From Hyphomicrobiales bacterium (GTDB taxonomy: Bacteria; Pseudomonadota; Alphaproteobacteria; Rhizobiales; Rhizobiaceae), in contig UCIT01000055.1 in the NCBI GenBank assembly GCA_900472625.1, forward strand, positions 1 to 64,000: a stretch of 64,000 nucleotides of DNA, given 5' to 3'. Both the position numbers and the translations under genes were made by a program. Positions 27,015 to 36,119 of this stretch are shown one piece after another (position 1 is the stretch's first letter; each line of letters begins with the position of its first letter). The notes beneath the pieces are model-generated. The model saw only the letters and a list, made by a program, of their open reading frames with translations, was not told the DNA's origin and made no database searches.

Positions 27015-27350
27015 TTAAACATTCGACGGCTTCGTATTTAAAAGATCGGCATATCTTCGGTCGCGATACCACCATTCAATCGCTGGCAACTCTGACTGCA
27101 GTGAATCGAACAACTCCCAACCCATCTCATAGAAAGCGTTATATTCTTGTTCATCTTCGAACCCGATGCGCGTGGGATCAGCTAAATCGAGAGTTTTATC
27201 GAAGGCTGCCTCCCATGCGTGCAGCCACTCTCTCAATGGTTCAGAAATCTGTAAAGTGTCAGGATTTACATTCTTGGGATCTATCATATCCCAAAGGCAC
27301 CAGCACTGGTAATCTGGCATCAACTTTATTTTACGGTCTGGATTTTGCAT
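27015..27350 (-). CDS. CdiI-like immunity protein
   Basis: This 111-residue, acidic, tryptophan-rich protein (CWCLWDMIDP, LREWLHAWEAAFDK, AIEWWYRDRRYADLL) starts eight bases after the end of the CdiA-like reading frame, on the same strand. Position, size and charge are those of contact-dependent-inhibition immunity proteins. It is intact although the toxin gene is broken. The family itself I do not recognise; the role is inferred from context. Confidence 0.65.
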   Translation of the reverse strand: MQNPDRKIKLMPDYQCWCLWDMIDPKNVNPDTLQISEPLREWLHAWEAAFDKTLDLADPTRIGFEDEQEYNAFYEMGWELFDSLQSELPAIEWWYRDRRYADLLNTKPSNV

Positions 27351-27358
27351 AATCTCAC

Positions 27359-29530
27359 CTACGGCCCGGAAGTGGGGTTTGCGCCAACAATAAAGCCGTT
27401 GTCTCCAACTGTTATTGCCGTGTATTGGGTTTCGCCTTTGTAGTAATATTTGTAGATTGGGCGTCCAGTTCCTGTGCCCTGATAGTCGACAATTTTTCCA
27501 TCCCTCAAGACAGTGAACAGGGCATCTGGAATATCGGCTTCGGCAATCCCTTTATTCGCAAAATCCGTCCCGTGATCCGCAATAATGTGGTTCAAGCCAG
27601 CTGGGCGCGGTCCAGTAACAGTTCCAGTCTCAAGCCAAACTATTTTACCATCCGGCAATCTGCGGATATCGACTACGTTCTCAGGAGTAATCTTCTTGCC
27701 GCCTGCCATCAGTTCATCGATGAGCTGTGTTTTATTTGTGGCTGGTGTTGGTGCTCCAACGTTTTCCCCCACGACGTTTGCTGCGCTCGATCCGAATAGC
27801 TTCAGTCGAGTTGCCAAGGTAAGTATCTGCGCCAGAGCCATAGGATCGCCATCGCTGGCTTTCTTAATGACGTCTGGCAGTCCCAGAATCATGAATGGGT
27901 CGCTGACGAGGAAGGAAACAGTCTTGATTAGCTCATCTTGCTTTTCAGGACTGAGGTTGTTGAACCCACCTGGAGCAAGGATCTGCACGATTTGTGCGAG
28001 GCCGCCGGACTTGTCCAGACGCGCGAAGTTGGCGGCCTGATCGCTTGCCGAAGACCAAGCCGAAGCAGTTCCTGCATAGCTTGAAAGGGCGGCAGCGACA
28101 TCGGCAAGAACCGCTCCACAGCCGGCGCCAGAATACCCGCTATTTCGGCAAACGACGTACTCGTCCTGTTGCTGTTCATCCTTCGCCTCAAGCCGAGCTT
28201 TTTCCTAGCAGGCTGCTTGGTCCCCCTTGGCGCACGCAGATTTGGCTTCATTCAGAGCGTCATTGTCTGCGTGATTGAGATAGTTGAAGTTGATGTTGTC
28301 CAGCGCTGTTGCTGCGCCTGTCTGCCCCCCAGCGGCGACACCTACGATGGCGGCCACCCACTGGGTAATCACGTTCTTCTGCTCGTCGTTAAGGTTAGGG
28401 TTGGCCTTGAGCACGTCCTGCAAGACGCCATTGGCAATTTCGCTGACAGCGCCAGCAAGAGCGCCCGCACCGATGTTGCCGCCGGCGAGCTTTGACACGA
28501 GCGCGCCCACGGCCGCATGCAAGGCAACCTTCTCCGCGCTGCCTTCATCAAAGCCCAGCTTGGAAGAGATATCGCCGACGGCGATGTTTAGGAGCGCCGA
28601 GAGGGCTGCAGCACTTTCCTGCTTGGCTCTGAGCTGATCAATATCGAAAGGATCGACCGTGGTGTTGGCCTTGGAGAGGTCCGTGTTGAGGGCCGCAAGG
28701 TCCTGGGACTGGTTGTTGAGCGTCAGTTGGCCAGGAGAGAGCGTGGCGCGCGCAACCCCGCGATCATCCTCTTACGCTGGCTGACCAACGACGGGAACTG
28801 GGAGGCCGCTCGGCGACAGCGCTACACCGTAGCTCGAAGTGGAGGCCTCGGATCGGTTCTCGATGTTTGACCAGGTGAGCGAGTTCGCCTTGAGCTCATT
28901 GGTTGCCGGATCGGCCGTCGATGCGATAACGCCACCGATCAGGGCGACATTGTCGCCGACCGTGACATGATACCCGCCGGAGCCGGCGATGATGCCGCTC
29001 TGTTCGGAGACGTTGGCGTACTCACCGTCTGCTCGCCCATTTTGGGCACCACCGGAAAGGCCTCGATCGGGCGAGAACGCGATGCCGCCCCCAACGTTCT
29101 TCTCTCCATAAGTAGCAGTGTCCTGCTGGATGATGATATTCAGATCGCCACCGGCCACGGTCGTCACCCGGTTGCCTGAGATCACCGCGCCGGCGAGGGT
29201 CGTGTCACCGCCCGAAGCGGTCGTGACGTTGCCGCTGCCAACGACGTGACTGTTGATCTGGGTGACGCCGTTTGCCTGTTCCGTGCCTTTGCCATAGCTG
29301 GCGTTGCCGGTAAGGCCACCACTGGCGAGATCCACGCCGATAGCGTCACTTGTCGATTGGCTGCTCGCTGAGGAACTGTTCGTAGCCTCTGCGCTTCTCA
29401 GATCGATGTTGCCGGCGGCGGACAAAAGCACGTTTCCGTCTTGCGGAAATTCTGCCGAGCCCGCTGCGATCTGCACGCCACGACCGGTTATGTCGCCCGA
29501 TTGCGCGGCAACGGTAACCGAACGACCAGC
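27359..29530 (-). pseudogene. CdiA/FhaB-like contact-dependent toxin, 5'-deleted, two in-frame stops
   Basis: One continuous minus-strand frame from about 29530 to 27359 encodes haemagglutinin-type repeats (GNVLLSAAGNIDLRSAE, GVTQINSHVVGSGNVT, YANVSEQSGIIAGSGGYHVT), the pretoxin region (QLTLNNQSQDLAALNTDLSK) and a C-terminal toxin-like domain (LNHIIADHGTDFANKGI, DYQGTGTGRPIYKYYYKG, NGFIVGANP). The last part resembles BECR-type ribonuclease toxins of CdiA proteins. The frame is broken only by TAA at 28772-28774 and TAG at 28205-28207, and its N-terminal thousands of residues are removed by the IS66. It is a pseudogene, although the last 210-codon piece could still be translated. Confidence 0.85.
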
Positions 29531-29534
29531 CTCG

Positions 29535-29954
29535 GAACTGCGCCGGGATGATATCCAGCCGCTCTGACATGTCCTCGCCGATGCAATGCAGGCCGCCGCC
29601 ACAGTTACAGATCAGGCTCTCCGGCTCGATGATCTCTTCGACACGAGGAAGATGGGCGGGAAGAGAGCCCCGATTGGCGGCGCGTGGTTTGGCCTGCGGC
29701 TTACCCGGAGCGCTGTCGGCCTCGTCTTCGGCATGGATCGCCGCAATGGCCGTCTCCAAGTCTTCCAGGGCAAGATCGAATTGCTCAGGATCGACCTTCT
29801 CGGATTTGCGGCCGAAGGCTGCCTGTTTGAAAGCGGCGACCAGTTTCTCAAGCCACTCGATCCGATCATCCTTGCGGACTTCACGAAGCTGCGACGCGAT
29901 CAGCATCGCCTTCAGGGCAGCAATATCGTCTGGAAGATCGACCGCATCCAACAT
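29535..29954 (-). pseudogene. tnpC: IS66 tnpC transposase, 3'-truncated
   Basis: The first 140 residues are typical of IS66 TnpC: a leucine-rich coiled coil (RIEWLEKLVAAFKQAAFGRK, SEKVDPEQFDLAL), the zinc-binding cysteines (CNCGGGLHCIGEDMSERLDI) and the end IIPAQFR. After 29535 the frame runs into the CdiA-like sequence in a different frame. The catalytic DDE domain is missing. Confidence 0.85.
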
Positions 29955-30022
29955 GCAGAAAGTCTATCAAATTGGGCGTCGTCTCGCTGTCGGAATTTAC
30001 GAACCGAGTCATCGTGACGCAC

Positions 30023-30170
30023 CTACTCGATTGCTGTTGGCGCTCGCGCCTCTACGGACCGGACCCGACGCCAATCGAGCCCCGCAAATAGCGCCTCGAA
30101 CTGGGCATGGCCCAAGGTCATCAGACCGTCCCGGATATCTGGCCAGGTGAACGTGTGCTCCTCCAGCCGC
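30023..30170 (-). pseudogene. tnpB: IS66 tnpB, 3' part
   Basis: The frame reads KRLEEHTFTWPDIRDGLMTL, then GHAQFEALFAGLDWRRVRSV and EARAPTAIE followed by TAG at 30025-30023. It is the C-terminal half of IS66 Orf2. Its 5' part lies 3.4 kb away at 33760-33555; together they give 118 codons including the stop, with the frame intact across the junction. Confidence 0.9.
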
Positions 30171-30175
30171 TTGTA
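30171..30175. other. attL core TTGTA of the serine-recombinase element
   Basis: The flank reads CCGC-TTGTA-CCTTATC. The bases to the left belong to tnpB and those to the right to the element. The crossover must lie within these five shared bases. Confidence 0.75.
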
Positions 30176-30219
30176 CCTTATCCCGGAATGCAGCCACGAC
30201 CCGCGCAGATCAGCAGCTA

Positions 30220-30549
30220 GTGCTGGTTACGCATCAGTTTCATCCTCTTTTCGGACGGCAGCTGCGCTGCGTTGGCAAGCGAAGTAACTTGCAAGGCGAC
30301 CGGCTGCTGCTGCAGACCGACGATGGCGCCATATGGCCGCTTCCCCCTCAATGGACTGATCTTGTGAGCATCGATCCAGAAGTTGTCGTGAGCAACGGGC
30401 GCGCGCTCTTGCTCGTTTCGAACTTGATGGATCTAGCCAGCACGGTGGAACACCTTTGCGGCAGGTTGGCAACGCGGCCGCGCACGGAGTGTAAGGATAA
30501 TTATGCCGCAAATGTAAAGGGGATTATGCCGCATGAGGATCGAGAATGA
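30220..30549 (+). CDS. DUF5372 family protein
   Basis: This 109-residue product starts at a GTG (30220) and contains VTHQFHPLFGRQLRCVGKRS and WPLPPQWTDL, the features of DUF5372. The function of the family is not known; members are found beside recombinase genes, as here. It is the first gene inside the element, 45 bp from attL. The 3' end overlaps repeated ATTATGCCGCA words, so the last 20 residues may be poorly conserved. Confidence 0.7.
   Translation: MLVTHQFHPLFGRQLRCVGKRSNLQGDRLLLQTDDGAIWPLPPQWTDLVSIDPEVVVSNGRALLLVSNLMDLASTVEHLCGRLATRPRTECKDNYAANVKGIMPHEDRE
30499..30534. repeat. Direct repeats ATTATGCCGCA
   Basis: ATTATGCCGCA occurs near 30499-30510 and 30524-30534, about 24 bp apart, and a near-inverted copy (ATGCGGTATAAT) lies near 30618-30630. 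They sit in the gap before the helix-turn-helix gene and could be its operators. Confidence 0.45.
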
Positions 30550-30672
30550 GCAATTATCGCTGTTTTATCGGCTTAAATACGACCTTCATGTGTGATCTCA
30601 TCCTTGATATAACCGAGATATGCGGTATAATTTCAATTACATTATTACGCGATCTCATATCCGGAGCCTGCA

Positions 30673-31134
30673 ATGCCCGCGAAGTACGGCGGCAAGCGAT
30701 CAAAGATGGACGCCCTCATCGACGAGGGCACCTTCAATCCAAATTCCGAGAAGGTGCGCGACCCAAAGTTTCGCGGCAGCGAGTTCTTCGATCCGCACGA
30801 CGCGGTCCAGGTCAAGTACGAGATGCTGCGACGCGTCGCCGTCGACAACGTTTCGGTAACAGACGCTTCCGACGAGTATGGGGTTTCCAGACCGACCTAC
30901 TACCAGGCCAGGTCAAACTTCGACGCGACGGGGATTGCCGGACTGGTGCCGGCAAAGCCGGGACCCCGTGGACCCCACAAGGTCGACGAGGAAGTCCTGG
31001 CATTTCTGCAGGCGAGACTTGTCCCGGGCGAACCCGTTCATGCCCGCGATCTCGCCAAGCTGGTCCGCAACGAACTCGATATCGCACTACATCCCCGGAC
31101 GATCGAGCGGGTGTTAAAAAAAACGATCCGCTAG
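30673..31134 (+). CDS. Helix-turn-helix protein of the serine-recombinase element
   Basis: This 153-residue basic protein has a helix-turn-helix of the transposase/helix-turn-helix-29 kind (RRVAVDNVSVTDASDEYGVS, RPTYYQARSNF) and a second helical part (VHARDLAKLVRNELDIALHP, RTIERVLKK). It probably binds DNA and acts as a regulator or directionality partner of the recombinase. The next small gene starts nine bases after it. Confidence 0.7.
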   Translation: MPAKYGGKRSKMDALIDEGTFNPNSEKVRDPKFRGSEFFDPHDAVQVKYEMLRRVAVDNVSVTDASDEYGVSRPTYYQARSNFDATGIAGLVPAKPGPRGPHKVDEEVLAFLQARLVPGEPVHARDLAKLVRNELDIALHPRTIERVLKKTIR

Positions 31135-31142
31135 ACGTTACC

Positions 31143-31424
31143 GTGGGACCGGCATGTTCATTGCCCGACCTCGCGGACCAGTACGAGGTGCTGCGCAGCT
31201 CAGCTCTCGGTGAAGTTCTGCCGCTCAAAGCTCGTAGCGGGCTCATGCTTTTTCTGCGCCGCGGCATGTGGGGATGGGCCCGCACACTGACTGCAGCGGC
31301 AAGCCCTGACCAGAAGCAGTTTTACCCATCATCGGCCACCCGACCGGCGCACGGAGAACTCAGCGCCGTCGTTCATGTCCTGGCGACCATTGCCATGAGC
31401 ATCCATCAACGGAGAGCACCATGA
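31143..31424 (+). CDS. Small conserved partner protein of the serine-recombinase element
   Basis: About 93 residues from a GTG at 31143 read CSLPDLADQYEVLRSSALGE, then SGLMLFLRRGMWGWARTL, ending SIHQRRAP. Its stop overlaps the ATG of the recombinase (ATGA at 31421-31424), so the two are coupled. The composition is protein-like with one amphipathic, possibly membrane- or DNA-proximal helix. I know no function; its fixed place before the recombinase suggests an accessory factor. Confidence 0.65.
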   Translation: MGPACSLPDLADQYEVLRSSALGEVLPLKARSGLMLFLRRGMWGWARTLTAAASPDQKQFYPSSATRPAHGELSAVVHVLATIAMSIHQRRAP

Positions 31425-33520
31425 ATGTACACCTCAAAGTCCAGCCCCATCACCGTGAACGCAGCGCATACCTCTACGTCCGCCAGTCTTCGATGCGGCA
31501 AGTCGTCGACAATACCGAGAGCGCCATGCGGCAATATGCGCTTCGCGGGCGCGCTATCGCCCTTGGTTGGCGCGAGGAGCAGATTATCGTCATCGATAAC
31601 GATCAGGGTGAATCCGGCGCATCGGCGGTCTGGCGCGAAGGATTTCAGCGGCTGGTCAGCGATGTCGGCATGGGGCATGCCGGGATCGTCATGGGCCTGG
31701 AGGTCTCCCGTCTGGCGCGCAACAATGCCGACTGGCAGCGTCTGCTCGAGATCTGCGCCCTTGCTGACACCCTGATCCTCGACGAGGACGGTGTCTATGA
31801 CCCGGCAAGTTTCAACGACCGACTCCTGCTCGGCCTGAAGGGAACAATGAGTGAGGCCGAACTCCATGTGATCAAGGCACGGCTGCGCGGCGGCATCCTC
31901 AATAAGGCCCGCCGTGGCGAGTTTCGTTGCCCGCTGCCAACTGGCATGGTCTACGATCATTCCGGCAATGTGACGCTTGATCCAGACATCCAGGTCAGAG
32001 AGACGATCGCTCATTTCTTCGAGACGTTCTCTCGCGTCGGATCCGCCTCCCAGACCGTCAAGACCTTTCGTCAGGAAGGCATTCTCTTTCCCTCCCGCTT
32101 GCACGACAGCCAGACGGTTTTCCGGCCACTGACGCCGTCGACGGCGATGCGCGTGCTGCACAATCCACGTTACGCCGGAGCTTATGCCTATGGCCGCCGT
32201 CGCTATCGGCGAACCATCGATGGCAAAAAGCTCGTGCGCAAACAAGGTAGTGACGACTGGACGGCATGTATTCCAGATGCCCATCCCGGCTACATCAGTT
32301 GGGAGCAGCATCAGGAGAACCTGAGGGTTTTGAAGTCGAACATCTGTCATAAATGGAACGCGGCGGTCGCATCACCTCCGCGCGAAGGCCCGGCGCTGCT
32401 GCAGGGGCGAGCCGTGTGCGGGCAATGCGGCAGACATTTTCACATGCGCTATGCTGCGCGGCGTGGCCGGCAGGAAGCCTGGTACGTTTGTGATCGCGCC
32501 CGTACCAATCGCGGTGAACCCCTATGCCAGGCAATCGCGGCACCTCCCGTCGACGAAGCCATCGGCATACTGATCGCCGAGCAAATGACGCCGGCGGCCG
32601 TCGAACTGGCAATCGAAGTCCGCAAGGAGATCGAAGCGCGACATGAAGAAGCCGACCGGCTACGCTGTCGCGCGATCGAGCGGGCCCAAACGGAAGCCGA
32701 TCTCGCCCAGCGCCGTTTCATGCTCGTCGACCCCAATAACCGTCTTGTCGCCGACACGCTCGAAGGCGAATGGAACGGAAAGCTTCGCATCTTGGCTAAC
32801 GCCCGCGAAGAGCGCGAGCGCGGCCGGGAGCACGATCAATTCATCCTCGATAAGGCCGTACATGAGCGGTTGATCGCAATGACGGCGGACTTCAAACAGC
32901 TCTGGACCAACCCTGAGACCCCCAACCGCGAACGAAAGCGGCTGCTTGCCCACATCATTGAGGACGTCACCCTCCTCAAACTACCCAAGAGAGGCACCAC
33001 CAAGGCTCATATTCGCTTCAAGGGCGGCAAAACCGAGACGCTCGTCACCATGAGCCCAAGATCTCCCAGCCAGCAGGTCAAGACGAACCCCGACATCATA
33101 GTGTTGATCGATAAACTCCTCGATGATCATATCTTTTCTGAGATCGCAGAGATTCTCAACAATCAGGGATACCGTCCCGGCTCGGTAACGCGCCGCGACC
33201 AGCGCAACGCCCGCTTCACAACCAAACGCGTCACCTATCTCGTTCGCGAGTACAAACTGAGATCACGCTATGACCGGCTCCGGGATCGTGGGATGTTAAC
33301 AAAAAAGGAGGCGGCTGCACACCTCAATATCCATGAGCACACCCTCGCCAGATGGGCTGAACATGGCCTCGTCACCAGCCATGCCTACAACGGACACTAT
33401 TACCTGTACGAGCTTCCGAAGACAGATCTACCGCAAAAGCAATGCAGTCGATGGAACCAACTCGTTAATCGCGTCGCCGCGCTTAACCAGTGCGAAAGCC
33501 AAGCCAAAACCTTCAACTGA
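31421..33520 (+). CDS. Large serine recombinase with C-terminal helix-turn-helix
   Basis: This 699-residue site-specific recombinase has a resolvase catalytic domain (AYLYVRQSS with the nucleophile probably S23; GLEVSRLARNNADWQRLLEI), a recombinase domain (GTMSEAELHVIKARLRGGIL, HNPRYAGAYAYGRRRY), a zinc beta-ribbon (CGQCGRHFHMRY ... YVCDRARTNRGEPLCQ, about 333-370) and a coiled-coil region. The last 60 residues hold an extra MerR/excisionase-like helix-turn-helix (LTKKEAAAHLNIHEHTLARW). It is intact and ends 35 bp before attR. It most likely drives integration and excision of the element. Confidence 0.92.
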   Translation: MNVHLKVQPHHRERSAYLYVRQSSMRQVVDNTESAMRQYALRGRAIALGWREEQIIVIDNDQGESGASAVWREGFQRLVSDVGMGHAGIVMGLEVSRLARNNADWQRLLEICALADTLILDEDGVYDPASFNDRLLLGLKGTMSEAELHVIKARLRGGILNKARRGEFRCPLPTGMVYDHSGNVTLDPDIQVRETIAHFFETFSRVGSASQTVKTFRQEGILFPSRLHDSQTVFRPLTPSTAMRVLHNPRYAGAYAYGRRRYRRTIDGKKLVRKQGSDDWTACIPDAHPGYISWEQHQENLRVLKSNICHKWNAAVASPPREGPALLQGRAVCGQCGRHFHMRYAARRGRQEAWYVCDRARTNRGEPLCQAIAAPPVDEAIGILIAEQMTPAAVELAIEVRKEIEARHEEADRLRCRAIERAQTEADLAQRRFMLVDPNNRLVADTLEGEWNGKLRILANAREERERGREHDQFILDKAVHERLIAMTADFKQLWTNPETPNRERKRLLAHIIEDVTLLKLPKRGTTKAHIRFKGGKTETLVTMSPRSPSQQVKTNPDIIVLIDKLLDDHIFSEIAEILNNQGYRPGSVTRRDQRNARFTTKRVTYLVREYKLRSRYDRLRDRGMLTKKEAAAHLNIHEHTLARWAEHGLVTSHAYNGHYYLYELPKTDLPQKQCSRWNQLVNRVAALNQCESQAKTFN

Positions 33521-33554
33521 AGCCAGAAGAGTGATGCAGTATGAATTCAAATCG

Positions 33555-33559
33555 TTGTA
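33555..33559. other. attR core TTGTA of the serine-recombinase element
   Basis: The flank reads AATCG-TTGTA-GGCCATC. The left side is the element and the right side is tnpB. Confidence 0.75.
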
Positions 33560-33760
33560 GGCCATCACCAGACCACTGCCATCCCAGTAGATCAGCTTCA
33601 GGCGATCCGCCTTGCGTGACCGGAATACGAAGACCGTCCCCGTGAACGGGTCCTTGTGCAGTTCGTTCTTAACCAGCGCTGCCAACCCGTCGTGACCCTT
33701 GCGGAAATCGACAGGCTTGGTCGCCACCATGATCCGAACCCGGTTCGAGGGAAACATCAT
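33555..33760 (-). pseudogene. tnpB: IS66 tnpB, 5' part
   Basis: From the ATG at 33760, which overlaps the tnpA stop, the frame reads MMFPSNRVRIMVATKPVDFR, then KGHDGLAALVKNEL, TGTVFVFRSRK and KLIYWDGSGLVMAY. It is then interrupted by the serine-recombinase element. The rest of the gene lies at 30170-30023. Confidence 0.9.
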
Positions 33761-34143
33761 GCCGGAACCGCGCATGCCCGCGCGACAGCGGCGATCCGGG
33801 AGGCGGACGCGCCTTCTTCCAGACGGATGGTGACAGCGCCGGCGATGATCTCGGGACGACTGGCTTTCTTGATGGGCGGCTCCGCAACTGGTGGATCGAC
33901 GATCACCGCTGCAAACTCCACCGCATCGTCGGGTGCCGGTAGAACCAGCTTGCTCTGCCGTGCCATCGTCCGCCAAGTGGATAGGTGGTTCGGCTTCAGG
34001 CCATGTCGCTCTGCAACTTCATTCACCAACGCTCCGGGCCGGAGGCTCTCCGAAACGATCTGCGCCTTCACCTCGTCCGGCCAATGCCGCTGCGGCTCAC
34101 GCCCAGACTTCCTGGTCGTGAGAAACTCCAATGTACTCTCCAT
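33757..34143 (-). CDS. tnpA: IS66 TnpA (Orf1) transposase accessory protein
   Basis: This 128-residue protein has a helix-turn-helix typical of IS66 Orf1 (RHWPDEVKAQIVSESLRPGA, LVNEVAERHGLKPNHLSTWR) and a variable tail. It is complete. I use the ATG at 34143 (MESTLEFLTTRKSGREPQ), as an upstream in-frame start adds only a non-typical leader. Its stop overlaps the tnpB start. Confidence 0.85.
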   Translation of the reverse strand: MESTLEFLTTRKSGREPQRHWPDEVKAQIVSESLRPGALVNEVAERHGLKPNHLSTWRTMARQSKLVLPAPDDAVEFAAVIVDPPVAEPPIKKASRPEIIAGAVTIRLEEGASASRIAAVARACAVPA

Positions 34144-34226
34144 GGAGAAACTCCCGTTGCTCGTCCATGGATAGGCGATCACAGATCAGGGCGATCAAGA
34201 CAACGTGCGAGTGGAACACCGGTTAC

Positions 34227-35137
34227 GCAGGACGGCGGCAGGCTGGATGTCATCGGCTTCGCGCTGTCGGCGCTGGGCCTTACGCTTTTGCTGGCCGGGC
34301 TGGAAAGCTTCGTTCATGGTACAGTTTCAACAGAAGGCGTCATCGTCCTGCTCGCTGCCGGACTTATCCTGTCGGACTGGGCCGTCCGCCACTTCTACAA
34401 GACCGAGAATCCGCTTCTCGACTCTCGGCTTTTTCCATCCCAACATTTGCATTCTCGACCTTATCGGCGGGAACGGCTCCCGGCTTCCAATCAACGCCAC
34501 GCCGTTTTTCATCCCGCTGCTTTTCCAGGTCGGCTTCGGGATCGATGCGATTGCGACGGGAACCTATATCCTGGTTTATTTTGCCGGAAACCTGGCAATG
34601 AAAACGGTCACAACGCCGCTTCTGCGCCGGTTCGGATTTCCGACGATCCTAGTCGTAAACGGGGTGATCGCTTCAGCATCCATAGCAGCCTGCGCCGTCC
34701 TGTCTCCGACAACACCACAACCGGCAATCTATGCCCTGCTGTTCCTTGCGGGGCTTTCCCGGTCGATGCAGTTCACAGCGCTGAATACGGTAGGCTTTGC
34801 CGACATCAGCCCGGCGGCGCAACGCAGTTCTGCATCGACGCTGTCGAGCATGCTGCAGCAGCTCTCCATGGTGCTCGGCGTCGCCGTCGCCGCGGCAGTC
34901 CTTAGTGTATTCCAAACCTTGCGCCGCGGCATCTCAGTGTCGCTGGTCGATTTCCGATGGGCCTTCATCGCGATCGGTGCGATTGGGATGCTGGCATCGC
35001 TGAGGTTTCGCGGCTTGGAAAAAGATGCGGGATCAGAGGTTTCGAGACATTCGAGGAGGACTGCAACAAAACTCGAGATCGACCGCCTTGAAGGGTACGA
35101 ACCCGCAACCCCAATTCTCTTCCGAAAATATGTATAA
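34227..35137 (+). pseudogene. MFS transporter (DHA2/EmrB-type), 5'-deleted and frameshifted
   Basis: Starting at the IS66 end, the sequence reads LDVIGFALSALGLTLLLAGL in frame 1. It passes through a short frame-3 piece (SIPTFAFSTL, near 34440) into frame 2 (LPINATPFFIPLLFQVGFGI, then LVYFAGNLAMKTVTTPLLRR) to the stop at 35137. This is the C-terminal half of a 14-segment drug exporter. The N-terminal half is gone and two frameshifts lie near 34430 and 34465, so it is not functional. Confidence 0.8.
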
Positions 35138-35207
35138 AAAACAATGGCATCAGAATGTGATATCGATCAAGTCGCTTCATTATCTATCCGCTTCCGCGCT
35201 CCGAGCA

Positions 35208-36119
35208 TCACTTAATCGCAATACTTAGCGCGCCTAAAAACTCTCGCATGATGTCATTGACGTCACGCTGGCGCAAAATCCGGGCTTCTCTGATTTCCGT
35301 GTCGTCTGCAGCGCCTTCAATTTCGAACTGCGCCACGGCAACATTGCCTTCGCGCAGGTAGCCTTCGTTTGGCTCCGGATCACAAAATCGGGTGAGCAAT
35401 AGCGTCAGGGCACGTTCGATGACCTCCCGATCGTTGCCTTTCAGAGCCTCTTGGAATTTGGCGATTGCACCGGCGAGCCCGCTTTCTCCGTGTTCGAGGC
35501 AGTAGACGAGATCGTGCGCGTCTTTGCGCTCACGCCGGTGATCAAAGGCAAACGCCTTGAGGCATGTGAATGCCACGATATCGGCGTAGGGGATGGATTC
35601 TGTCGAGCGGCCTTTTTCACCCAACAGATCAGCGGTGACTTCCATCCGATCGTGATGCCCGAACACGAGCGACGCGTGAGGAATATTCACCGCAGAAACA
35701 TTTCCTTCCGTCGGCAGTTCCTGCAATGCGCCACCCCGGAGCTTCGGATCGTCTGCCAAGAACTCCAGGATGACGAGAATACCGTGCTCGGTTAGGGTCT
35801 GCCAACGCCAGTTGACCTTATTGCCCTTGTCATTTTGCGCACGCTCGAAACCCATTTTTTTGAGGTTCTGTTCGAGCGTCCGGTATGCCTCTGTGTCGGC
35901 GAGGATCGACAGATCGACGACGACATCGATATCGCCGGTTCCTGCATGAGGCGGGACGTCAGGCGGCCGTTTGGTGACGATGTAGCGCGGTGCCAGCCCA
36001 CCGACCAGAAAGACGGAATCACGCCAGGGGCCGAGGCCGCTGAAGAGCGTAACCAGGACGCGCTCGCAGTCGCGGGTAACATCGGCACTGTATTCGGTGA
36101 GTATCTGGGGCTTTGTCAT
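35208..36119 (-). CDS. AbiEii-like nucleotidyltransferase toxin (second system)
   Basis: This 303-residue protein has the nucleotidyltransferase signature VFLVGGLAPRYIV ... TGDIDVVVDLSILADT, with GG and DxD motifs. The lysine-containing motif of classical AbiEii (KGGT) is replaced by VGGLAPR. The start ATG at 36119 overlaps the stop of the upstream antitoxin-like gene. It is probably the toxin of a type IV system; its relation to the pair at 24.6-26.5 kb is distant. Confidence 0.78.
   Translation of the reverse strand: MTKPQILTEYSADVTRDCERVLVTLFSGLGPWRDSVFLVGGLAPRYIVTKRPPDVPPHAGTGDIDVVVDLSILADTEAYRTLEQNLKKMGFERAQNDKGNKVNWRWQTLTEHGILVILEFLADDPKLRGGALQELPTEGNVSAVNIPHASLVFGHHDRMEVTADLLGEKGRSTESIPYADIVAFTCLKAFAFDHRRERKDAHDLVYCLEHGESGLAGAIAKFQEALKGNDREVIERALTLLLTRFCDPEPNEGYLREGNVAVAQFEIEGAADDTEIREARILRQRDVNDIMREFLGALSIAIK

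Larger units (their letters stand above)
30171..33559 (+). mobile_element. Compact four-gene serine-recombinase element inserted in IS66 tnpB
   Basis: The element contains a DUF5372 gene, a helix-turn-helix gene, a small gene and a large serine recombinase, all on the plus strand. It is bounded by TTGTA at 30171-30175 and 33555-33559. Outside these words the two halves of tnpB join exactly in frame, so the ends are defined by the sequence. The mobile unit is about 3,384 bp with one copy of the core. The site repeats are short and the outer flanks differ, as expected for serine-integrase attL and attR. Confidence 0.85.
29535..34226 (-). mobile_element. Truncated IS66-family element, split by a serine-recombinase element
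   Basis: In minus-strand order it carries tnpA (34143-33757), tnpB in two pieces (33760-33555 and 30170-30023) and the 5' third of tnpC (29954-29535). The right end is probably the GTAAC at 34226, where the broken MFS gene resumes. The left end is missing: tnpC stops in the middle of the sequence LDIIPAQF and joins the CdiA-like gene. The insertion and later deletion destroyed both neighbouring genes. Confidence 0.8.

Noticed and set aside
26456..27075. Frames of 130-178 codons crossing the hairpin array
   Set aside because: They read through four conserved hairpins and a terminator; translation gives low-complexity sequence with no family match.
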